A stretch of 64,000 nucleotides of DNA from contig NC_080176.1 of NCBI RefSeq assembly GCF_950295315.1, positions 30,387,669 through 30,451,668 of the forward strand. Direction: 5' to 3'. Below the pieces are notes generated by a model that made no database searches, was not told where the DNA came from, and saw only the letters and a program-made list of their open reading frames with translations. This document shows positions 9,738 through 20,344 of this stretch, piece by piece. Numbering within the stretch: position 1 is the first letter of the stretch; each line of letters starts with the position of its first letter. Both the position numbers and the translations under genes were made by a program. This stretch comes from Erinaceus europaeus (lineage: Eukaryota; Chordata; Mammalia; Eulipotyphla; Erinaceidae).

Positions 9738-10230
9738 GAACCTACCCTGGGAATATATCCTAAGGAGCCAAACATACCCATCCAAAAAGATTTGTGTACA
9801 CCTATGTTCATAGCCAAAACCTGAAAGCAATCCAGGTGTCCAACAACAGAGGAATGGCTGAGCAAGTTGTGGTCTCTATACACAATGGAATACTACTCAG
9901 CTATAAAGAATAATGAATTCACCTTCTTTATCTCAAATTGGATGGAACTTGCAGGAATCGTGTTGAGTGAGATGAGCCAGAAAGAAAAGGATAAATATGG
10001 GACTATCTCACTCATAGAAGTTAAGAAATAAGAAAGGGGAAACAAAATATAGAACTTGGACTGGATTTGTTGTACTGCACCAAAGTAAAAGACTCTGGAG
10101 TGGGTGGGGGTGGGGGAGAATACAGGTCCTGGAAAAGGACGATAGAGGACCTCGTGGGGGTTGTATTGTTATGTGGAAAACTGAGAAATGTTATGCATGT
10201 ACAAACTATTGTTTAATTAAAAGTGAAAAG
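9738..10230 (+). mobile_element. L1 3' end (ORF2 tail and 3' UTR)
   Basis: The reading TPGNIS-like leads into the conserved L1 ORF2 end (peptides such as FIAKT and TMEYYSAIKNNEFTFF-like at 9800-9930), then a G-rich tract (10099-10113) and the L1 3' terminus ending in A-rich sequence. It is heavily 5' truncated. Confidence 0.85.
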
Positions 10231-10269
10231 ATTTTGACTACAACATCTTCATTAGAAAATGTGTCCTAT

Positions 10270-10482
10270 GGGGCTAGGCACACCAGGTTGAGCTCACATG
10301 TTACAGTGCGCAAGGACCCAGGTTTGAGCCCCTGGTCCCCACCTGCAGGGGGAAAGCTTTGTGAGTGGTGAAGCAGTGTTGCAGATGTCTCTCTCTCTCT
10401 CCCTCTCTATCACCCCCATCCTCTTGATTTCTGGCTTTCTCTATGCAATAAATAAATAAATAAATACCAAAAAAAATTAAAG
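10270..10482 (+). mobile_element. SINE type B
   Basis: Head caccaggttgagctcacatg, B box ggtttgagccc, core with ggggaaagctttgtgagtgg, CT stretch and an AAATAAAT tail. It lies just downstream of the L1 3' end. Confidence 0.9.
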
Positions 10483-10677
10483 ATGACAGTATCATAAAAT
10501 AATGCTTAAACACTAATAAAATTAAAATTTAAAAGCATTAACTTTTATAAAGTACTCAGAAGACCTAAGATAAGGATGTCTCTAAGACTTCTGAGATTCC
10601 CAAGTTGTTTTTTTTTTCAGTTTTTACTTCTGCTTATCTGTGCTGATTTCTTCTGCTCTGTACTTTGTTGATTTAAC

Positions 10678-10830
10678 AACAAGATAAGAAGAGAAAACAA
10701 GATAAGAAGAGAAAACACTAAGCAGAACTTGGAATGAAGTTGGTGTATTGCACTAAAGTAAAAGACTCTGGAGTGGTGGAGGAGGGTTCAGGTACTGGAA
10801 TATTATGACAGAGGACACTCCTAGTGTCCA
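10678..10830 (+). mobile_element. L1 3' UTR fragment
   Basis: The segment from about 10718 (aagcagaacttggaatgaag, then actaaagtaaaagactctgg) matches the 3' UTR of the L1 copy at 9738-10230. Its left edge contains an 18-bp unit (with caagataagaagag) repeated twice. Confidence 0.75.
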
Positions 10831-11098
10831 GTTGTTTCTTACATGATCTTTATCAGTAGATCTGAGAGTCATTTAAGCCATTCTACTTGATTATTCTCAT
10901 CAGCATCATGAAACCATGCATTGTTTGCAAATTCCACAATCCCCACTTGGTTTTGATTTACACAGCACTGCCAAAAACACATCTGAAAATCATCTGTAAA
11001 CTGACCAAATATTGATATCTGTGTTCAAAAGAGTCCTGTTTGAGCAGGGCTTAATTTCTAATGTCTGTTAATGAATATTTGACAACTCAATTCCTCAT
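10831..11098. other. No recognised feature
   Basis: Unique-looking AT-rich sequence between the L1 fragment and the SINE pair. Confidence 0.5.
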
Positions 11099-11112
11099 GT
11101 AAACTTTTTTTG

Positions 11113-11411
11113 GTTTTTTTTATTTTTATATTTATTTATATTTATTTCCCCCTTTTTTGTTGCCCTTGTTGTTTTCTATTGTTGTTGTAGTTATTATAGT
11201 TGATGCCGTCGTTGCTAGGTAAGACAGAGAGAAATGGAGAAAGAAGGGGAAGACAAAGGGATAGAGAAAGACAGACACCTGCAGACCTGCTTCACCACCT
11301 GTGAAGTGACTCCCCTGCAGGTGGGGAGCCAGGGGCTGGAACCGGGATTTTTACTCCGGTCCTTGTGCTTTGCACCACATGTGCTTAAACCGCTCAACTA
11401 CCGCTGACTCC
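11113..11411 (-). mobile_element. SINE type A (minus)
   Basis: Reversed order: T-rich end, ttgttgcccttgttg, GA-rich stretch, core (gcagacctgcttcaccacct), B box complement (tggaaccgg) and head (cgctcaactaccgctgactc). TGTAA(A)CTTTTTTT at both ends is a likely TSD. Confidence 0.9.
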
Positions 11412-11426
11412 TGTAACTTTTTTTTT

Positions 11427-11728
11427 AAGTTTCTTTGTTTTTTTTTTAATATTTTGTTTTCCCTTTTGTTGCCCTTGTTTTTTTTATTGTTGTTATAGTT
11501 ATTACTGTTGTTATTGATATTATCGTTGTTGGATAAGACAGAGAGAAATGGAGAGAGGAGGGGTAGACAGAGGGGGGAGAGAAAGACAGACACCTGCAGA
11601 CCTGCTTCACCGCCTGTGAAGCGACTCCCCTGCAGGTGGGGAGCAGGGGCTAGAACTGGGATCCTTAGGCAGGTCCTTGTGCTTTGTGCCACATGTGCTT
11701 AACCTGCTGGGCTACCGCCCAACTCCCT
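11427..11728 (-). mobile_element. SINE type A (minus), second in tandem
   Basis: This copy follows the previous one directly in the same orientation. It retains CpGs (ttcaccgcctgtgaagcgac, ctaccgccc), so it is young. It shares less than its neighbour with the older type B copies. Confidence 0.92.
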
Positions 11729-11802
11729 TAAACTTTTAACTACAGATATACTGATAATGAAAACTCAGGCGTGGGCCCAAGACTTATGAAAGTGCAAAAT
11801 AG

Positions 11803-12157
11803 GGGGTCGGGCGGTGGCGCAGTGGGTTAAGCGCATGTGGCGCAAAGCGCAGGGACCGGCGTAAGGATTCCGGTTCGAGCCCCCGGCTCCCCACCTGCAG
11901 GGGAGTTGCTTCACAGGCGGTGAAGCAGGTCTGCAGGTGTCTATCTTTCTCTCCCCTTCTCTGTCTTCCCCTCCTCTCTCCATTTCTCTCTGTCCTATCC
12001 AACAACGAATTGCGTCAACAAGGGCAATAATAATAACCACAACGAAGCTACAACAAGGGCAACAAAAGGGGGGGAAAATGGCCTCCAGGAGCAGTGGATT
12101 CATGGTGCAGGCACCGAGCCCAGCAATAACCCTGGAGGAGGGAAAAAAAAAAGAAAA
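11803..12157 (+). mobile_element. Full-length young SINE type A with perfect 15-bp TSD
   Basis: Identical GAAAGTGCAAAATAG copies flank it at 11788-11802 and 12158-12172. It has intact A and B boxes, undecayed CpGs throughout the head and core (ggcgcagtgg, ggttcgagcccccgg), the CAACAA region, the second module and an A-rich tail. It is the best-preserved SINE here and the model for type A. Confidence 0.97.
11815..11882 (+). promoter_or_regulatory. RNA polymerase III internal promoter (A and B boxes) of the young SINE
   Basis: TGGCGCAGTGG at 11815-11825 fits the A box consensus TRGCNNAGYGG exactly. GGTTCGAGCCC at 11872-11882 fits the B box GGTTCGANNCC exactly. The spacing is normal for a tRNA-derived type 2 promoter. 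Confidence 0.92.
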
Positions 12158-12172
12158 GAAAGTGCAAAATAG

Positions 12173-12485
12173 CTTTTTCCGTAGAAATCCTGCCATCACA
12201 GACATAAAAATGATGGCTGGAGTATGTGCAATCATTAAATTGAGAATTTCAAGTCTGACCTTTAAGAATAACAGCACAACCATGTTGGGTCATAGTGTAA
12301 GAATTTGGGGATAAAGTCACTGCAGATTTTTCAGTGACTGTTCTTTAAGAATATTTAACATATCATATTTCACTGTTAAATTTAAATATAATATATATAT
12401 TAGCACATAGCATAGAATAGCTTTTTTTCACTTTTCATTTGGCAACAGAGTTTGAAATCTGATACCACTGTTCCTGACCATTGAT
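12173..12485. other. AT-rich unique DNA
   Basis: No repeat is identified. A short (AT)n occurs at about 12386-12399. Confidence 0.5.
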
Positions 12486-12655
12486 TTTTCATTCTTTAGA
12501 GAAAGGAGAAAGAGGGAGAAATGCTATAGCTTCACTGCACCTTCCTTGGAGCTATCATTGGTGCTGTGGTGCTTCCTTCTGTGCCCAGGGCTCAAACCCA
12601 AGGCCTTGATCATGGTAAGTCATGCGCTCTACCCAGTGAGTTACCCCCAGCTGCC
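12486..12655 (-). mobile_element. SINE type E (minus)
   Basis: Read on the minus strand, the head is gggtaactcactgggtagag, followed by a B box (gggtttgagccc) and a body with a purine/pyrimidine tail. It is an older tRNA-derived family than types A and B. Confidence 0.7.
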
Positions 12656-13209
12656 ATGATAGTTGTTTTTACAAAACTAGCCCTTATTAAGCATTTTCTC
12701 TGTGCTAAGAACTATGATTTACATGCACATTATTAATATGTTTTTATAATAACCCTGGAGAAAAATATTAATAGCAGAAGCTGATAATTATAAATAAGAG
12801 ATATAACTATTCCAGGGTGAGTTCCACCTCCCCCACAGGCCTCCCAAAATGGCCCAATCCCTCCAGAAAGCCCCTGGGCCTAGCCACCTGCCTCAGTGAG
12901 ATTGCCTGTCCCTGTCACCACAGCTTTGCAGATAAGTGTTCCCACTGTCCATCAGGGTGTGTCCCTCAGTGCTGAGCCAGAGTTTCACCCCATAAGAACA
13001 GATCTCTCAGGCCCAGCCCCTTCCTCTTTAGCCCTGAGCAAGCTAGGTGTACCCGCCATGCCACCCTCTGTGAACAAGGAAGGGTTCAGGACCAGGGGCC
13101 CCTGCTTTTAAACCATCCCACTGAGTTTCCCATGCTCCTCTGGAGCCTGATGCCCTGGTTGTCTTAGACCTGTGGGGTTCCAGCTTTGTCTGTGCAAATT
13201 GATTAATTA
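12656..13209. other. No recognised feature
   Basis: The right half is relatively GC-rich. Short ORFs on both strands show no recognisable domain. Confidence 0.5.
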
Positions 13210-13347
13210 ATACTTGTGTGTGAGAGAGACCAGAGCAAATGTCAGCACTCATACACACAGCACCAGGGATCGAACCCAAGGTCTTGTGCATGCAAGTCTT
13301 ATGCTCTCTGTAGCTGAGCTAGAATTCCAGTACCATCTATTGGAAAA

Positions 13348-13390
<43 letters not shown>
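13210..13390 (-). mobile_element. Old SINE type E/D (minus) with adjacent (AT)n
   Basis: The B box complement (ggatcgaacccaaggtct) and the reversed head (gctctctgtagctgagctag) are visible. A poly-A/(TA)n run follows at 13343-13389. Confidence 0.6.
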
Positions 13391-13392
<2 letters not shown>

Positions 13393-13447
13393 TTGTTGCC
13401 TCACATATACATGATTCTACTGCTCCCCAGGTCAGTTTTTTCATTGT

Positions 13448-13601
13448 TCTTTTTTAAGGTACAGAGAGACACCATAGTGCCAGAGCTTCCCCTGGTGCTG
13501 GGACACTCCTATACGGCACCAAGGTCAGAACCTTGGCTGCACATGTGGCAAAGCATGTACTTTACTTGTTGGGAAACTGGGTAAGCTATCTTCTGGGGCC
13601 C
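13448..13601 (-). mobile_element. SINE type E (minus)
   Basis: The reversed body (cagagcttcccctggtgctg) leads to a degraded B box and a head complement (aaactgggtaagctatcttc). It is diverged. Confidence 0.6.
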
Positions 13602-13891
13602 ATCTCTTGAAATGTTAAAGAATTGTGGGGTAATTTTGTGTGTATCATGTTTAGTGTGTGCCAGAGACCATGCTGTCACTGGCATAGCTAGAGCAGGAGT
13701 TACAAGTCTTCTGAGTCTCTGTGGCTTCACCTGAAAAATGAAGATGATAACAATTGCTCAGAGATCCCCTCCCCATCTTGCTTGAGAATCCCAAGAGTGA
13801 ACACCAATGTTACTGCAACCTCTTCTTGATTTAAAAATGTACAAGTGTGGCTCCTTGACAGAAAAAAAAAAAAAACATGGACATAGAAACA

Positions 13892-14070
13892 GCAAGAGGA
13901 GTGGGTGATTCCTCACCATGTAGAGTGCATGCAGTGCCATGTGTAAGGACCCAGGTTCAAGTCCCTTGTCCCCACCTGTGTGTGTGTGAGGAGAAAGCTT
14001 CATGAGTAGTAGAGTAGTGCTGCAGATATCTCCCTTTCTGTCTGTCTATCTCTTTAGAAAGAAAACAAAT
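13892..14070 (+). mobile_element. SINE type B
   Basis: B box ggttcaagtccc near 13952, a (TG)n expansion inside the core (13976-13988), and a short CT tail. The head is diverged. Confidence 0.75.
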
Positions 14071-14240
14071 AGGGGGCCAATTGGTAGTGCACCCAGTTGA
14101 GTGCATGTTATTATGCACAAATCTCTGGGTTCAAGCCAACAGTCTCCACCTTGTAGGGAAATTGTGAGGATGTGGTTGAGCTTGGCAGGGCTTCACTTGA
14201 GGGTACATGCATCCTGTCAGTCTCTCTCTCTCTCTCTCTA
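14071..14240 (+). mobile_element. SINE type B, 3' part lost at an LTR-like block
   Basis: Head gggggccaattggtagtgca, B box gggttcaagcc, an internal rearrangement after the core, and a CT run that stops at 14240 where the next element begins. Confidence 0.7.
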
Positions 14241-14241
14241 C

Positions 14242-14735
14242 TGAGAGGCTGAGTGAGGAGGGACACAACCCTCCAAGATTTGACTCATCTTATCAGACTC
14301 CCTGCCTCACAAAGCACCCTGCATTCCTGATACTATGTCCTGCTCCCTTATTATATATGTAATTATTGTTTTGCCTGAAAGATCCCTACCCATTCCATTC
14401 CTTTGATCTATCTTCTTTCGACCCTCAAGACCCTCCTTGCCTGCAGGGTATTATTTATCCTACCAGTTAAAACCTTTGCAACAGTTGTTAAGGAAGTTCC
14501 TACCTTTCCCAGCCCCCTTTTGCCTTTCTCTGCCCCTTTCTAAACCATGTCAAGCCATTCCCATTTCCAACTTGCCACTTCTGGGTCTGACTTTTAAAAG
14601 CGTTGGTTCTCTGATCAATAAAGAATTGAATCACCTCGCCATCACCAGCTCTGTCCCTGGGTCATCTCTCTCATGTTACTGAGTGAGTAGCAGCCCAGGC
14701 TGGCTCCAGTCACGATCTCTCCAACCCAGAGAGTA
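14242..14735 (+). mobile_element. LTR-like element
   Basis: The block begins TGAGAGGCTGAGTG immediately after a SINE CT run. It has pyrimidine-rich U3-like sequence, a CAATAAAG polyadenylation signal at about 14618, and a U5-like end with ccctgggtcatctctctc. This resembles a class I solo LTR in plus orientation. The right end and TSD could not be fixed, and no coding region is attached. Confidence 0.5.
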
Positions 14736-14778
14736 TGTGCCTGAGAAGAAGCATCCCAACACTAGCCCAGCATCCATG

Positions 14779-14955
14779 TGAAGAAGAAAGCTTCATGAGT
14801 GAAGCAGGTCTGCAGGTGGCTCTTTCTCTCTCCCTATCTCCACCTCCCCTCTCAATTTCTCTCTCTCCTATGAAATAAAATGGAAAAAATTGGCTGCCAG
14901 GAGCAGTGGATTCATCTTGCAGGCACCAAGTCCCAGCAATAACCTTGGTGGAAAA
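14779..14955 (+). mobile_element. SINE type A, 5' truncated
   Basis: The core (aaagcttcatgagtgaagca), CT stretch and second module (ggctgccaggagcagtggat) are present. The tRNA-like head is not recognisable. Confidence 0.75.
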
Positions 14956-14975
14956 AAAAAACAAAAACACCTTCT

Positions 14976-15235
14976 TGGAGGCCAGGAAGTGGCTTACCCA
15001 GTAGAGCAAACATGCTGTCAAGCAGGAGGACCTAGATTCAAGCCCCCAGTCCTCAACTGCAGGAGGAAGCCTCCAAGTAGCAGAGCAGTACTGCAGGTGT
15101 CTCTTTCTCTGTGTCTCTCTCCCCCCTCTATTACCCTCTGCCTTTATCAATCAAAGAAGGAAAAAAAATAACCATCAGGAATGGTCAAGTAGTCGTGCAG
15201 GCACTGAACCCCAGTAATAACCCTGGTGCCAAAAG
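14976..15235 (+). mobile_element. SINE type A/B
   Basis: Head gaggccaggaagtggcttac, B box agattcaagccc, core with tactgcaggtgtctc, and a second module ending ataaccctggtgcc. Confidence 0.85.
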
Positions 15236-16049
15236 AAATTAACATTAATAATAACACAACAATCTTTCCTTTTGCAGATGTTGGTAAAACCATGATTAAA
15301 CACCAGGGAAAAAATTGAGATTCTTTTCTCCAATGACTCATGAAGACTTTTCCCTTTTTTCTCAACTAAGCCACTTGTGATTATTGTTTCTTTGCCTTGA
15401 CTTCTGTGTGTAACAGATCATCAAATCCACTTTTGTTCTAGAATTGTATTTTGTCAGCTAATTGAGATTTCCAGGCAGGGAGATACTGAACTTGACACCA
15501 AGAGGCTCTTTTCTTTATATCAGTTTAATACCTTTCTCAAGAGAGGGCTAAGCATTTGAAAATGACAAGTAACTTTTCACTTCAGGTAAATTAAAAATTA
15601 TCAGAAAAAAATGAGCATCATTTTATATGAACACAAGCATCTTTTATATGAACACTCCCATGCAGTGTTTGTGCATATCTTACTTTAATTATGACCTGTA
15701 GTGACTACCAGCATCAAGAGGATTTAAAGACCATGTGTGGAGCTAGGTGATAGAATGAGTTGTAAAAGACCTAGGGGTCTTCAACCTTGTGCCTGGAGTC
15801 TAATTATGCTCTGTAAAGTGAGATGATTGTAGATCTCTCTAGTCAGATATTAGGCTGCTATTCTAAGTCCTGTAGGCATCCCATTCTACAATGAGACCTG
15901 CATCAGGAGTGGGGAGAATATTCTTTCCATGCGGAGACTTGGTCTCATCTCACTTCATCCTATGTTTGCTCGTGTTGTTGTTTAATGCATCAAGAAATAA
16001 TTCAAGGACTTTGCACATAAATATACAGCTAAGTAGCCTTCCTGCCCAA
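15236..16049. other. Repeat-poor AT-rich DNA
   Basis: No repeat is recognised. An imperfect direct repeat (tttatatgaacac) occurs at about 15621-15651. The part 15360-15620 has a composition compatible with a conserved noncoding element, but nothing in it is decisive. Confidence 0.4.
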
Positions 16050-16203
16050 TTGTTTTTATTTTCTATACTGAGAGAAAGACAGAGTGACAGAAAACAAAGA
16101 GGAGAGACCCCACACCCTTGCCCCACCATCCATAGAGCTCCCTGGGTGCTGCCCAAGGTGCTGAAAGAAAAGAAGCCCCATAACCCTGCCCCACCATCCA
16201 TGA

Positions 16204-16239
<36 letters not shown>

Positions 16240-16400
16240 ATGCTGTCCATGGTGCTGAGAGCAGAGAGACAACACAACCTGCTCCACCATCTATGGAGCT
16301 TCCTGGGTGCTGTCATAGTGCTTCCAAGTGGTACTCAGAATCAAATCCAGGGCCTGACATGTGGTAAGGTGTGCACTCTAACCAAGTTATCCTCTATCCC
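16050..16400 (-). mobile_element. SINE type E (minus) with internal triplication
   Basis: The reversed tail (ctgagagaaagacagagtga) and reversed head (gcactctaaccaagttatcc) frame three related copies of a block with caccatccatggagc and gggtgctg, near 16123, 16192 and 16285. A (CT)n tract (16203-16237) sits in the middle one. Confidence 0.7.
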
Positions 16401-16491
16401 CTGGTTCCTGTCTTTCTCTCACCTCTCTGAAATGTGATGCATACTTCAAAGTCAATTCCTGTCTTTCTTTCACTATAGAGACATGTTTTAG

Positions 16492-16715
16492 CGGGGCAGG
16501 TGGTGACACACCTGGCTAAGCACACACATTACAGTGCACAAGGACCCAGGTTCAAGCCCCTGGCCCCTACCTGCAGGGAGAAAGCTTCACAAGTGGTGAA
16601 GTATAGCTATAAGTATCTTTCCATCTCTATCCCTCTCTATTTCCCTATCCTCTCAATTTCTCTATGTCTCTATTAAATAATGAATAAATAAAATTATAAA
16701 TAAAATAAATACATA
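16492..16715 (+). mobile_element. SINE type B
   Basis: Head ggcaggtggtgacacacctg, B box ggttcaagccc, core, CT stretch and an AATAAATAAA tail. Confidence 0.9.
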
Positions 16716-16721
16716 TTTTAT

Positions 16722-16965
16722 TTTCCACCAGGGTTATTGCTGGGACTCAGTGTGAGCACAAGGACTCCTCTGCTCCCAGCAGTCATTATTTTTTCCTTTT
16801 GCAAGAAGAAACAAAGGAGAAAAAAAGACACCTAAAACACTACTTCACTGCTCATGAGGCTTCCCCCCTACACACATACACACACACGGAGACTGAGAGA
16901 CTGAACCTGTGTCCTCACACATAGTAATGTATGTGCTCCACTAGGTGTACCAACACCCACTTCCT
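16722..16965 (-). mobile_element. SINE type A/B (minus)
   Basis: The second module is reversed at the left (ccaccagggttattgctggg), followed by the reversed core with a small (CA)n expansion and the head complement (tgctccactaggtgtaccaa). Confidence 0.8.
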
Positions 16966-17329
16966 ATAAAGACATCTGACTCTCTAAGCTTGCAATGAAG
17001 TCATGCAAAAAGATCCCTGATACCACTTTAATACTCAACACCAGCAGAGATTGTAATCTGTCTGGTATTGTTCCCATTGCTGTCAAAATGTTGTTCAACA
17101 AACTAAATTGTAAACTTTGTATGGGAGTAATGCCTGCTATGTTTTCAAGCCCTGGTCCCCACAATCAGAGAATAAACATAGTGGTAAGTCAACCTTTTGT
17201 TATCTTATCTGTTGATATTTCAACAAATAAATTCTGATGGAAACTCTTTCTGAAAATCTAGAGGCTCAGAGCATTTACTTAGGGCAATAGCCTCTCACTT
17301 GCATCATTCAACTTGTGCCTAAACTGGGA
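16966..17329. other. No recognised feature
   Basis: Unique-looking AT-rich sequence with no repeat or gene signal. Confidence 0.5.
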
Positions 17330-17545
17330 CTTTTTTTCTATTTTTTATTTATAAAAAGGTAATATTGACAAAACCATAAGATAAGAGGGGTACAACTCCA
17401 CACAGTTCCCACCATCAAAACTCCATATCCCATCCCTCCCCTAATAGCTTTCCTATTCTTTATCCTCTGGGAGTATGGACCCAAGGTCATTGTGGGGTGC
17501 AGAAAGTGGAAGGTATGGCTTCTGTAATTGCTTCCCCGCTGGACT
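17330..17545 (-). mobile_element. L1 3' end (minus)
   Basis: The T-rich left end is the reversed A tail. The rest (ccatatcccatccctcccct, then agtatggacccaaggtcatt) is the reverse of the 3' UTR terminus seen at the end of the large L1 (57880-58080). Confidence 0.88.
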
Positions 17546-17627
17546 TGTTTAATCCCATCATTTTCACCTCTTTCCTGATTTTTCTCTCCATTTCTTCAAA
17601 ACAAAATCGAGGGAAAAAAATATATGG

Positions 17628-17892
17628 TGTTGGGAGGTAACGCAGCTGGTTAAGCACATGTGGCGCAAAGTGCAAGGACTGGCGTGAGGATCCCGGTTCG
17701 AGCCCACCTGCAGGGGAGCTGCTTCACAGGCTGTGAAGCAGGTCTGCAGGTGTTTGTCTTTCTCTCCCCCTCTCTGTCTTCCCCTTCTCTCTCCATTTCT
17801 CTCCATCCTATCCAACAACAATGACATCAACAACAATAATAACTACAACAACAATAAAAACAAGGGCAACAAAAAGGAAAATAAATAAATAA
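17628..17892 (+). mobile_element. SINE type A with a small head-core deletion
   Basis: The B box (ggttcgagccc) is joined directly to cacctgcaggggagc, so about 10 bp of the usual ccggctccc spacer are missing. The remainder, including CAACAA and the A-rich tail, is normal. Confidence 0.92.
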
Positions 17893-17917
17893 TTTTTTTT
17901 AATAATGGTGCTAAGCA

Positions 17918-18115
17918 CCTAAGAGATAGCTCACCAATAGAGCATGAATCTCCCCATGCTCATTGCTCTGGCTCTGGATTCTCTGTCACTATATAGGCTA
18001 TCAGAAGAACTCCATGGCTGGTGAAGTAGTGCTGTGGTGTTTCTTCTCTTTTCTCTCTTATCTCTCTGTCTCCCTCTCTCTCTATCTCTCTCCAAGTAAA
18101 AAAAATGACCCTAAG
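17918..18115 (+). mobile_element. SINE type E
   Basis: Head aagagatagctcaccaatag, a weak B box, then the body with ggtgaagtagtgctgtggtg and a CT stretch. It shows that type E shares the core with types A and B. Confidence 0.65.
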
Positions 18116-18267
18116 AAGTTGTTCAGTGGTATCACACAGGCATATGGATCCAAGTTCATTCCCGGGTGTTGCATTTTCTACAAAGGTCTGACATTGAACA
18201 TAAATGAATTAAACCTCCAATAGAATAACATGGGTGGAATGGAGATAAAGCAGACAGGAATATCAAT

Positions 18268-18350
18268 CTAGGGCCAGCAAAATAGTTCAACAGGAAGCAC
18301 ACCTCCTCTGCCATGTTCAAGACTTAAGTTCATGGAGGAAGTTTTGGATG
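18268..18350 (+). mobile_element. Old SINE head, type E
   Basis: ggccagcaaaatagttcaac followed by a degenerate B box. The body is lost or unrecognisable. Confidence 0.35.
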
Positions 18351-18499
18351 GAGACACCAAGTGTTCCTATATCCTAGGTAATAGATCTTGGAAAGTGGCA
18401 CTTTCATTGAAGTCCACTAGTTTAAAAAAACACTAAAAAATGATGCTGAAGTTAGAGGGAAAAATAAAATAATAGGATGGAAAGCTAAGCTCATCAATT

Positions 18500-18860
18500 G
18501 TACAACTTAAATGAAATGAAAATATTCTAGGATAACATGAATTACCAAAGCTGGCCCAAGAGGAAAAAGAAAACTCAAGTGATCTTATAATCATTAAAGA
18601 AATTGATTCTGTCATTAAAATGTTTTTACACCTTGATAAAATCAGGCACAGATGGGCTTGCAAGTAGAGTTCAGCAAGTCCCCAAGGAAAACTCCAATCT
18701 TGCATAAACCACTTCTGAAAATGTACAGCTTGTTAGATTAGTGTGATGATACCAACCCTACATGAAGGTGGTACAGAAAGCAAAAACCATAGGTAAGGGT
18801 GTGAAAATTGAAAATAATAAACTAGCAAAACAAATTCAACAATATTTAACAGTTATGTTA
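18500..18860 (+). mobile_element. L1-type ORF2 fragment (old)
   Basis: Nucleotide order (gaattaccaaagctggccca, ttaaagaaattgattctgtc, atgataccaaccctacatga) follows the L1 ORF2 region at the start of the reverse transcriptase, with many stops and indels. The family could equally be HAL1-like. Confidence 0.55.
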
Positions 18861-19365
18861 TAATGATTAGAATGGAATTCTATGAGAGAGACAAAGCTGG
18901 TTCAAAGTCTTTAGACTTAGTTATGGTCATCTTCCATCCCTGGCTCATTAAGAGAAACAGTTTCAGCATCTCTTAGGAGTCATCTCCTTTCTTTCTTTGT
19001 GGTGACCCTCAACCCTGGTCTGGGTTTCTCATTATTCTCACAGATTGGGTTACTCGCCACAGGAATCTTAACAACTCACCCCAAAGTGTGACTATCCCAC
19101 TATTTCAAATGGCTAACCTTCCCAGAATTTTAGGGTATTATGAGGGAATTCAATACCATATACAAGGCCATTTATACATGACTTGAAAAAAATTCACCTA
19201 ATTTCCAAACCAAAAAAAAGTCACTATTAGTTTACAGTCTTCAACTCCCAAGCAGATATAATGGCTCCTAAACCTAAGAGCTTATGTCATCTCTGTTATT
19301 TTCATATTAATTATGAACTAAGAGAGATCATATTACCTTAGAGAAAAGATCAGTGGAGAATGAGG
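18861..19365. other. No recognised feature
   Basis: AT-rich unique-looking sequence, with no ORF or repeat I can support. Confidence 0.5.
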
Positions 19366-19556
19366 ACATGGATGGTGGTATATCTAGTAAAGCATATATG
19401 TTAGAGTGCACAAGGATGCAGGTTCAAGACCCCAGTCCCCACCTGCTAGAGGGAAGCTTCACAAATGGTGAAACAGTGCTGCAGTTGTCTCTCTTTCTCT
19501 ATCTCCCCCTTCCAACTCAATTTCTCTCTATTTCTATCCAAAGCAAATAAAATAAA
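19366..19556 (+). mobile_element. SINE type B
   Basis: The diverged head (atggatggtggtatatctag) is followed by the B box ggttcaagacccc, the core and a CT stretch with an AAATAAAATAAA tail. Confidence 0.85.
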
Positions 19557-20100
19557 GGGAAGATCAGTAGGGAGAGAGGGGAATAAAAGAAGAACCACAA
19601 ATGTGTGTAGTTTCAGCTTCTTTAAGTTCTTAGCCACTTAAAGGAAGAGTTTAATGAAGGTGCCAAGTCTCCTATATCCTAAGTAACAACTCTTGGAAAG
19701 TGTACAATGGCTCATTTCCCATCTTCCTTCAAGATCCTTTCTTTAAATTCCACCCAGTAAATATGCTTCCTAATAATTCCTATCACTCCTTCCAATCTCT
19801 CTCCAGCCCTCCATACCTGATACCTTAAATTTCTCTGTATGGGACTCTGCCCAGTCTCATGGCACTCATCTCTGTCTGATCAATGCACTCGGGTTTGATC
19901 ACCAGGTTGAGTGCCTGTATTGCTATGAGCATAGTGTGCGTCTGAGCCTGACATCACATAAGAGTGCATTAATATGAGGAGTGGTTCTAGATTGTCTTTC
20001 TCCAGCTCTATATCTGCCTCTTTCTGTGTGTCTGAATGAAAGCCCAGCCTGGGAGCCCTAAGGTGATGCACAAGCAGGGCTCCATCTGTGAGGGGGGGGA
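19557..20100. other. Unassigned, with a possible degraded SINE
   Basis: The part 19895-20080 has a SINE-like order (caccaggttgagtgcctgta, then CT-rich sequence) but lacks a clear core, so a family is not assigned. The remainder is featureless. Confidence 0.35.
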
Positions 20101-20174
20101 ATCTACAAAATGCAAACTGGTGCAGCCCCTTTGAAAAACTGTATGGAGAGTCTTTTTAAAAATAAAAATAGAGA

Positions 20175-20344
20175 GGCTGGGGAAACAGCAAAATGGTTAT
20201 GCAAGACTCCAAAGTCTTGAATCTTGAGTCTCCAAAGTTCCAGGTTCAGTCCCCAGCACCACCACAAGCCAGCTGACCAGTGCTCTGGTTGCTCTCTATA
20301 CATTTTCCTCTCTGTGTCTCTCTGTCATTAGAAATAAATAAATT
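20175..20344 (+). mobile_element. SINE type C
   Basis: Head aggctggggaaacagcaaaa then tggttatgc, B box ggttcagtccc, and the type C signature caagccagctgaccagtgct. It is the left part of the nest inside the L1. Confidence 0.85.

Noticed and set aside
11815..11885. tRNA gene
   Set aside because: A and B boxes are present, but the sequence does not fold with an acceptor stem and continues into a SINE body. It is a SINE head.
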